A DNA stretch of 8,820 bases, taken from the NCBI GenBank assembly GCA_934663655.1, contig CAKUKT010000094.1, forward strand, positions 1 through 8,820, in the 5' to 3' direction. This DNA is from an uncultured Victivallaceae bacterium. Lineage in GTDB: Bacteria; Verrucomicrobiota; Lentisphaeria; Victivallales; Victivallaceae. The notes under the pieces are model-generated. The model saw nothing but the letters and a program-made list of their open reading frames with translations, was not told the DNA's origin and did no database searches. Made by a program: the position numbers and the translations under genes. Shown piece after piece: positions 1-4,799 of the stretch (its first letter is position 1; each line of letters starts with the position of its first letter).

Positions 1-741
1 GCCGAGGCCTATCTGGTGCCTCAGCTCGCTGCGCTGGAGGGCGACGAACGCTGTACGACCTGCGGGTTCCTCGCCGCCGGCGTCGGCGAATCGACCGTGT
101 CGCGGGCGGTGGAAACCGCGCTTGCCGGAGTGGAGGTGGAGATCTCCTACACCGCTTCCGAGGATGGCACGCGTGTCTATCTCTCCGGCGCGGCGGCGAC
201 GGTCGAAGCGGCGGTGGAACTCGCCCGGACGGCGCTCGCGCCGGCGGCGCTGCCCGCCGGGGCCTGTGACCTGGCTGATTATCTTGTAGAACAGCTGCGC
301 AACCGGGGATGGCAGCTCAACACCGCTGAATCGTGTACCGGGGGGATGATTGCCGGGTTGTTGACCGACATCGCCGGAGTGTCGGATGTTTTCACCGGCG
401 GGGTGGTGACCTACTCGAACGAACTGAAACGGCAGCTGCTCGATGTTCCTGCCGAAGTGCTCGAACAATTCGGAGCAGTGAGTTCCGAGTGTGCATCGGC
501 GATGGCTGCCGGGGCGCGCCGGAAACTCGGTGGGGATTGTGCGGTGGCGGTGACCGGCATTGCCGGTCCCGGTGGCGGCACTCCGGAAAAGCCGGTCGGA
601 CTGGTTTTCATTGCGGCGGAAACCCCCTGGGGCGCGGCGGTGAGACGTTTTGAGTTCCGTGGAGACCGGGCGATTATCCGGCGGCGGGCGCGGGCGCGGG
701 CGCTGCTGCTGCTCTGGGAGCTGTTGCGTAACGATGCTTAA
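1..741 (+). CDS. cinA: CinA-family nicotinamide-nucleotide amidase, 5'-truncated by window edge
   Basis: The frame is open from base 1, so this is the last 246 codons of a longer gene. The visible part starts in the linker after the N-terminal molybdopterin-binding-like domain (the stretch TCGFLAAGVGEST fits the family's GxGES segment). It then enters the CinA C-terminal domain at about visible residue 88. Hallmarks of that domain are AESCTGG (visible residues 109-115), the GGVVTYSNELK segment, GAVS, and AVAVTGIAGPGGG followed by TPEKPVG (from visible residue 181). The C-terminal domain of this family deamidates nicotinamide mononucleotide to nicotinate mononucleotide in pyridine-nucleotide salvage; this is family knowledge, not shown here. 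Whether the N-terminal domain is present cannot be seen. The final codons overlap the recN start by 8 bases, which suggests one transcript. A short CinA-C-only protein is possible but less likely, because the frame continues upstream into linker sequence. Confidence 0.93.
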   Translation, partial: AEAYLVPQLAALEGDERCTTCGFLAAGVGESTVSRAVETALAGVEVEISYTASEDGTRVYLSGAAATVEAAVELARTALAPAALPAGACDLADYLVEQLRNRGWQLNTAESCTGGMIAGLLTDIAGVSDVFTGGVVTYSNELKRQLLDVPAEVLEQFGAVSSECASAMAAGARRKLGGDCAVAVTGIAGPGGGTPEKPVGLVFIAAETPWGAAVRRFEFRGDRAIIRRRARARALLLLWELLRNDA

Positions 742-2356
742 TTTTGTGACCATCACCAATTACGCTCTGATCGAGAGCGCCGCGGTCGAACTCAAACCCG
801 GTTTCAACGTGATCACCGGGGAGTCCGGGGCGGGGAAATCGATTTTCAAGGGGGCGATCGAGTTGCTGCTCGGCGGCCGGGTGGACCGCGGGGTGATCCG
901 TTCCGGCAGCGAACGGTGTACGATCGCCGGGGTATTCACGGTGCCGGAACGACTGATGGCGGAGGTGGCGGCGGTGCTCGACCACGCCGGGGTCGCGTTT
1001 GAGTCGGAACTTCGCGAAGTCAATATCCGCCGGGTCATCACTACGGGAGCGGTGCGCAATTTCATCAACGACGCCCCGGTCGGGGCCAGATTGCTCGGCG
1101 AAGTCGGGCGGCTGCTGCTCGACTGCCACGGCGTCAACGAACATTTGTCGTTGCTGATGCCGTCGCGGCAGCTGGAATACTTCGACCGTTATGCGGGGGC
1201 GGGAGCGGCGCGGGAGCGCTGCGCCGGGATTTGGACCGAACTTGAACAACTGGCCGCCGAACGAGCCGGATTCACCGCTGCGCTGCCGGATGCAGCCGAA
1301 GCCGACCGGCTCTCCCTGATCGTCGAGGAGATCGAGAGCGCCAATCCCGAACCGGGTGAGGATGAAGTGCTGGCCGCCCGCCATCGGATCGGTGCCAACG
1401 CTCAGGAGGTGGTGGCCGCCGCCGGCGAACTTGGCGAATTTCTGACGGAGAGTGAGGATTCGCTTTCCGACCGTTTTGGAGCGGTGCATCGGCGATTGGC
1501 GGAATTGGCGCGAATCGACGAAAATACCATCTCCCCGCTGCTCGACGAATGTGACCGGCTCCAGGAGAACCTCGCTGAATTTTCCCGCCGGGTGATGTCG
1601 CTTGCCGACACGGTGGAGACCGATCCGGAAGCGCTGGCGGCGATGGAGGGGCGATTGAGTACGCTGCACACTCTCAAACGCCGTTACGGTCCGACGCTGG
1701 AACAGGTGCTGGCAACGCTCGGGGAGGCGCAGCGCCGACTGGAGGAGTTCCGGCTGTCGCGGCAGCGGTGCGCGGAGTTCGACCGCCGCGAAGCGGCGCT
1801 GCGCGGTGAGCTGGAAGCCGCCTGTGCGGAACTTTCCGCGCTGCGGCGTCGTCAGCTTCCGGAATTTCTCGCCGCGGTGCGGGAGAAATCGGCGCTGCTG
1901 GGATTTCCCGGTTGCCGGTTCGAAGCGGAAATAAAGCCGTCTTTGCCCTCTCCATCCGGTGCCGATGAATTTGAGCTGCTCTTTTCGGCGAATGTCGGCG
2001 AGGAGATCCGACCGCTGCGACGGATCGCCAGCAGCGGGGAATTGTCGCGGCTGATGCTGGCGCTGAAGACCGTGCTGGCCGATGCCGATGCGGTGCCGAC
2101 GGTGGTTTTCGACGAGATCGACATGAACATCGGCGGCGAAACCGCGAACATGGTCGGCGCCGAACTCCATCAGCTCGGGCGTTCCCGGCAGATTATCTGC
2201 ATCAGCCATCTGGCGCAGGTGGCGGTGCGGGCCGACGCCCATTTCCTGGTTGAAAAGGAGACGGCCGACGGCCGGACCCGGTCGCGGATCACGCTGCTGG
2301 GACATTTCCCCCAACTCCGGCAGCTGGAAATCCGACGTGTTCATCTGCGAGGATGA
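734..2356 (+). CDS. recN: DNA repair ATPase RecN (C-terminus apparently frameshifted)
   Basis: RecN is an SMC-like ATPase acting in double-strand-break repair. The ATG at 734 is chosen because MLNFVTITNYALIESAAVEL is the classic RecN N-terminus; the open frame further upstream lies inside cinA. A purine-rich GGGAG sits about a dozen bases before it. Walker A is GESGAGKS (residues 29-36). A long Glu/Arg/Leu-rich helical middle fits the coiled coil. The ABC signature SSGELSR is at 433-439, Walker B VVFDEID at 457-463, and the family ISHLAQVA element near 490. After GRTRSRITLL the frame runs on for about 18 residues and stops at 540 aa. The usual HAxEL-type tail of RecN instead lies in another frame just downstream (see separate entry). 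Rejoining would give about 559 aa, a normal RecN length. ATPase motifs are complete, so the protein may be active without its last helix, or the stop may be a sequence error. Confidence 0.93.
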   Translation: MLNFVTITNYALIESAAVELKPGFNVITGESGAGKSIFKGAIELLLGGRVDRGVIRSGSERCTIAGVFTVPERLMAEVAAVLDHAGVAFESELREVNIRRVITTGAVRNFINDAPVGARLLGEVGRLLLDCHGVNEHLSLLMPSRQLEYFDRYAGAGAARERCAGIWTELEQLAAERAGFTAALPDAAEADRLSLIVEEIESANPEPGEDEVLAARHRIGANAQEVVAAAGELGEFLTESEDSLSDRFGAVHRRLAELARIDENTISPLLDECDRLQENLAEFSRRVMSLADTVETDPEALAAMEGRLSTLHTLKRRYGPTLEQVLATLGEAQRRLEEFRLSRQRCAEFDRREAALRGELEAACAELSALRRRQLPEFLAAVREKSALLGFPGCRFEAEIKPSLPSPSGADEFELLFSANVGEEIRPLRRIASSGELSRLMLALKTVLADADAVPTVVFDEIDMNIGGETANMVGAELHQLGRSRQIICISHLAQVAVRADAHFLVEKETADGRTRSRITLLGHFPQLRQLEIRRVHLRG

Positions 2357-2414
2357 GGCGGCGCTGCGCCATGCCGCCGAGATGACCCGGGAACTCAAAC
2401 GGCATCGTTCCTGA
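2301..2414 (+). pseudogene. recN: Displaced C-terminal tail of recN in the +1 frame
   Basis: Read in the frame whose codons begin at positions divisible by 3, this stretch encodes DEAALRHAAEMTRELKRHRS (2352-2411) and then TGA at 2412-2414. It matches the expected ALxHAxEL-type last helix of RecN. No start codon or ribosome site precedes it, so it is not a gene of its own. The shift from the recN frame must occur between about 2300, where the RecN frame still reads family-like, and the TGA at 2354-2356. A run of five C at 2308-2312 is one possible slip site. Removing one base, or adding two, restores one continuous frame. The usual RxxEIARML element is not clean in any frame; RQLEIRRV (2318-2341) in the original frame is the nearest match. 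A larger local deletion is therefore also possible. Confidence 0.7.
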
Positions 2415-2519
2415 TCGGAGCCGAGTCGGGGGGGGGCGGCTGGTCGGGACGCGGCGAAAAAAAAGCTCCTTTATCCGGCCAAAACCGCATTCGTCACGGG
2501 CGTCCGGTTCAGGAGAAAA
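2415..2519. other. Convergent spacer with G9 and A8 homopolymers
   Basis: This 105-base gap lies between the recN tail (+) and the 3' end of the AraC-type gene (-). It holds nine G at 2428-2436 and eight A at 2457-2464. On the - strand the A run becomes a T run downstream of the regulator gene, following GGAGC. No strong stem precedes it, so it is at best a weak terminator for the regulator. No coding signal was seen. Confidence 0.6.
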
Positions 2520-3350
2520 TCATCGGGTGATGCGGCGGTATTTCCGGCGCAGTTCAGACGGGGTGGCGTCCAGGTACTTGCGGGCGATGCTGGTCAGGTG
2601 GGAGGCATTCCGGAAGCCGCAGCGAAATGCGATCTCCTTGATGCTCAGTTCGGTGGAGGTGATCAGGTTCATCACCTTGCCGATCCGCTGACGGTTGCGG
2701 TATTCCCGGGGATTCACCTGATAGCGCCGGAAAAAGCATTGCCGCGCTGTTTCCCGTGACACACCGGCGGCGGTGGACAATTCGGCGAGCGAATAGTTGA
2801 AGTCACGGTCTTCGTCGATCAGGCGTTTCAATCGTCCGGCAATGTCATGCTCGTCATCGACCGGGGTGACGGCGGCGGAGATGAAGCGCAGAAAGATGTT
2901 CTGCAATATGAGTTCGGCTTCGAGCCGTTCGCGCGGCAGGCCGCTGGTGTACTTCTCGAGTATTTCTGAAAAGGCCATCCGGATTGCCGGAACCTCCGCT
3001 GCTTCCAACGGAATTTCCGCCGGAATCTCAAACTTCGCACCGCGATAAACGCAGATTGCGGCGTTCTTCGCAAAATCGTAATAGAAAGGGCAGGGTTCTT
3101 CGAGCGCCACCCACCAGTTCTCCCGGATCTGGGAGTAGCTGTAGAAGCATTTGCCGCCGGGGAAGTAGAGCCGGAGCATCGGCTGGGGTTTGCCGCTGAC
3201 GATCTGTTTGCGCCGGGGGCGGCCGTTGGGAAAGAAGCTGGAACCGGAAATCAACCCGGAAACATAGATGCCGATTCCGTATGCTTTCACCGTGTGCCAT
3301 CCCTGCAGGGGTTCGGTATTGAAACCGACGGCGTGGATGTTGAACTCCAT
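2520..3350 (-). CDS. AraC/XylS-family transcriptional regulator
   Basis: This 276-residue cytoplasmic DNA-binding protein has two parts. Residues 170-270 form the AraC-type double helix-turn-helix: the first element is around LAELSTAAGVSRETARQCFF (188-207), and the second runs from IKEIAFRCGFRNASHLTSIA (237-256) to RKYLDATPSELRRK. Residues 1-165 are a sensor-like domain rich in aromatics (FYSYSQIRENWW at 69-80) with no motif I can tie to a ligand. Length is normal for the family. The ATG start has GGGAG/GGAGG purine tracts just upstream and a good promoter about 50 bases away. It lies on the same strand as the upstream zinc-motif gene but is separated from it by a hairpin and its own promoter, so it is probably expressed alone. 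In related bacteria such regulators often control nearby carbohydrate genes; a link to the secreted hydrolase-like gene at 4800 is inference. Confidence 0.92.
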   Translation of the reverse strand: MEFNIHAVGFNTEPLQGWHTVKAYGIGIYVSGLISGSSFFPNGRPRRKQIVSGKPQPMLRLYFPGGKCFYSYSQIRENWWVALEEPCPFYYDFAKNAAICVYRGAKFEIPAEIPLEAAEVPAIRMAFSEILEKYTSGLPRERLEAELILQNIFLRFISAAVTPVDDEHDIAGRLKRLIDEDRDFNYSLAELSTAAGVSRETARQCFFRRYQVNPREYRNRQRIGKVMNLITSTELSIKEIAFRCGFRNASHLTSIARKYLDATPSELRRKYRRITR

Positions 3351-3397
3351 TTCTCCCGGCCCTCCGGCGCAAGTTGTGAACAGTGGATTGTCAGCTT

Positions 3398-3426
3398 AAT
3401 ATATCGTTTTCTCCGCTTATTTGCAA
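3398..3426 (-). promoter_or_regulatory. Sigma70-like promoter of the AraC-type gene
   Basis: On the - strand, TTGCAA (3426-3421) is followed after exactly 17 bases by TATATT (3403-3398). Transcription would begin near 3391, giving a leader of about 40 bases before the ATG at 3350. The site sits in a small AT-rich patch within GC-rich DNA. The -35 matches four of six consensus bases and the -10 five of six. Confidence 0.65.
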
Positions 3427-3449
3427 ACCGGGGCCGGAGTGCGATCCGG

Positions 3450-3488
3450 GCGCCGCCGAACGGAACTGCTGGAGTTCGTCGCCGGCGC
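3450..3488 (-). terminator. GC-rich hairpin right after the zinc-motif reading frame
   Basis: Immediately after the stop at 3491-3489, the - strand can fold into a long stem. GCGCCG at the start pairs with CGGCGC at the end, with further inner pairs including GAAC with GTTC and a few mismatches. There is no T tract after the stem (the next bases are CCGGATCG), so it is not a textbook intrinsic terminator. It may slow or end transcription, or protect the 3' end, before the separate promoter of the AraC-type gene. Confidence 0.4.
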
Positions 3489-3884
3489 TTAGAAAAAGGA
3501 TGATTTCTTGTAACCGAAATCCAGGCACAGTGAGTCGATATAGAATTTGATCTCCCTGGCCAGCTTCATTTCGTTCAGTTCATGACCGCTTCCACGGCAG
3601 GAGAGGCAGGCCGTTCGTTTGCCGAAGCAGGTCGGACATTCCTTGCGGCAGGGAATTTCTCTCAAGTGGTCGCCGGCAAGCGCTGAGCCGACGGTTCGGT
3701 AACCGGTTCCATGGCATTTCGGGCATTTACCGGTGCCGCCGCAGGTGGCGCAGCGGTTGTAACCGGAACCATTGCAGTGCGAACAACTTTTCCCGAGGTA
3801 TATTTTCCCCGCCTGGTAATCATTGTCCCGGAGCTGCTTGAGCGAACTGCTTACTCCATCCCGGATTTCACAGAGGAAATAAGT
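3489..3884 (-). pseudogene. Displaced C-terminal half: DnaJ-type CxxCxGxG zinc-motif domain
   Basis: This frame is open from after a TGA at 3887-3885 to the TAA at 3491-3489 and has no ATG, GTG or TTG before the zinc motifs, so it cannot start alone. From EIRDGVSSSLKQLRDNDYQ onward it encodes about 126 residues. Visible motifs are CSHCNGSG, CATCGGTG and CPKCHGTG in close succession, then, after a 20-residue spacer, CPTCFGKR (degenerate) and CLSCRGSG. The last 30 residues (ELNEMKLAREIKFYIDSLCL and onward) look helical. Such repeats bind zinc in the cysteine-rich domain of DnaJ, but the spacing here is not that of DnaJ, and no J domain or substrate-binding domain is present. It flows naturally from the end of the upstream frame (3851-4420), so the two are one gene broken by a one-base shift between about 3854 and 3884. 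Confidence 0.75.
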
Positions 3885-4420
3885 TCAATACGTTCTCGAT
3901 AGCTTGCCACCGCCCGCAGTGACTGCTCCACCTGTGAGAGGTTTTCCAGCCGGTAATCGAAGGTTTCCGGCACCGTGGCGATGTCGGCGGGGAAGGAAAA
4001 GCCGGTTTCATCCGAACGGTGGACCTTGGTCAGCAGTACCGAGGTGAATCGGGAAAATTCTTCGACGAAATTCTGCTGCTGTTCGATCAGATCCGGTATC
4101 TGCACGGACATGTGATTGTGGAATTCCCGGCTCTTTTTATACACTGCGGTGAAATGTGAAGCGGCCTGAAACAGCCCGCCCAGCACCGCCAGCACCGCGA
4201 GCACTCGCGAAACCGTGATGAAAAGGCGGCCGAAACGGTAGTTCCCGCGCTGAGAAACTGCTTCATTTTCCGGCTCCGCAAGTTCATCGCCGACGGGCGA
4301 CGGCGCGAGGAGGAATGAATGCTGGCAATTCGGACATTCCCCCTGCTGGCCTTGAAGTTCTGAGCTTACCATCAATTCAGTACGACAGAAAGGGCAGACG
4401 ACTCTCATATCTTCCGACAT
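3851..4420 (-). CDS. Zinc-ribbon single-pass membrane protein, N-terminal part of a frameshifted gene
   Basis: The ATG at 4420 gives MSEDMRVVCPFC and has AAGG seven bases upstream. A longer version would need a TTG at 4465 with no visible ribosome site. Residues 6-36 form an MJ0042-like zinc ribbon with C9xxC12 and C29xxC32 (CPFC and CPNC). An acidic linker follows. A hydrophobic segment at about 66-87 (LFITVSRVLAVLAVLGGLF) should cross the membrane once. Residues 95-189 look helical, with Gln/Glu-rich stretches such as LIEQQQNFVEEF. The frame stops at 189 residues with VKSGME, but the adjacent frame continues with EIRDGVSSSL and DnaJ-type zinc motifs. Rejoined, the protein has about 310 residues. 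Base composition is less GC-rich than the neighbours. I do not recognise a named family for the whole architecture; membrane-anchored protein folding or quality control is only a guess from the zinc motifs. Confidence 0.75.
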   Translation of the reverse strand: MSEDMRVVCPFCRTELMVSSELQGQQGECPNCQHSFLLAPSPVGDELAEPENEAVSQRGNYRFGRLFITVSRVLAVLAVLGGLFQAASHFTAVYKKSREFHNHMSVQIPDLIEQQQNFVEEFSRFTSVLLTKVHRSDETGFSFPADIATVPETFDYRLENLSQVEQSLRAVASYRERIELISSVKSGME

Positions 4421-4485
4421 GGCGATACCTTGGACTGTTTTTATTGTTGGTGCGAGCAAAAACAATACTGATTGATAATATTATT

Positions 4486-4514
4486 AACTTACCATCATTC
4501 GATAAATTTGTCAA
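4486..4514 (-). promoter_or_regulatory. Possible promoter of the zinc-ribbon gene
   Basis: On the - strand a perfect -35 hexamer TTGACA (4514-4509) is followed after 17 bases by TAAGTT (4491-4486), a poor -10 (about half of consensus) inside a very AT-rich run. Slightly different AT-rich -10 choices are available. Transcription would start near 4479, about 60 bases before the ATG at 4420, overlapping the palindrome at 4475-4484. Confidence 0.4.
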
Positions 4515-4675
4515 TAACGCAACGCCGGAAATCTCTCCGGTCGATCCACTTGTTCCCAAGTATGTTCCCCGGTATCGGCGGGGAGGATTTTTCCGGTTCC
4601 GGCAGCCTGGCGGGATGATTTTGGCAAAAGTGTAATCCTTTGGGCTTTTTCTTTAAAATATCGCGATTCCCGAGC

Positions 4676-4704
4676 TTGGCAGAAAGAGGAAGTTCGATCA
4701 TAAT
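4676..4704 (+). promoter_or_regulatory. Sigma70-like promoter of the secreted hydrolase-like gene
   Basis: TTGGCA (4676-4681) and CATAAT (4699-4704) are separated by exactly 17 bases, each matching five of six consensus bases. Transcription would begin near 4711, giving a leader of roughly 90 bases. This argues against translation starting at the GTG at 4713 and for the start at 4800. Confidence 0.6.
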
Positions 4705-4787
4705 TTAATCAGGTGGCCGGTGGCCGCAGGATGGCTGCGGCAGATGGCATCAGAAGTTCGCGTCGGCGTCCGGCGCCGCCGGACAGA

Positions 4788-4794
4788 AAGGGGA
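4788..4794 (+). promoter_or_regulatory. Ribosome binding site deciding the GTG start at 4800
   Basis: AAGGGGA lies five bases before GTG 4800 and eleven before ATG 4806. The GTG start also adds an arginine at position 2, giving the signal peptide a positive n-region that the ATG start would lack. GTG 4800 is therefore preferred. Confidence 0.6.
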
Positions 4795-4799
4795 TTTCC

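Larger units (their letters stand above)
4421..4799. other. AT-rich divergent intergenic region
   Basis: About 380 bases separate the start codons of the zinc-ribbon gene (-) and the secreted hydrolase-like gene (+). It is strikingly AT-rich at 4440-4520 and 4640-4710. It contains a promoter-like pair in each direction (separate entries), a perfect 10-base palindrome ATAATATTAT at 4475-4484, and a hairpin TCCCCG-7-CGGGGA at 4566-4584 followed by GGATTTTT. No protein-coding signal is convincing: the short open frames here have no ribosome site and no family resemblance. A regulator such as the nearby AraC-type protein could bind here, but no clear operator repeat was identified. Confidence 0.6.

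Noticed and set aside
674..2398. Long open frame on the - strand opposite recN
   Set aside because: It is antisense to a clear RecN with all ATPase motifs, has low-complexity Arg/Gln/Pro-rich translation, and is an expected by-product of high GC content.
3711..3902. Short + strand open frame over the zinc-motif region
   Set aside because: The - strand here encodes regularly spaced CxxCxGxG motifs; the + strand frame is their shadow.
4421..4465. TTG start at 4465 for the zinc-ribbon protein
   Set aside because: The ATG at 4420 has AAGG at proper spacing and begins right before the conserved zinc ribbon; the extra 15 residues show no feature.
4495..4701. 68-codon - strand open frame in the AT-rich spacer
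   Set aside because: No ribosome site, no recognisable motif, and it lies across the + strand promoter.
4713..4799. Earlier GTG start at 4713 for the secreted protein
   Set aside because: It lies almost at the predicted transcription start, has no ribosome site, and would bury the signal peptide behind about 29 Arg-rich residues.
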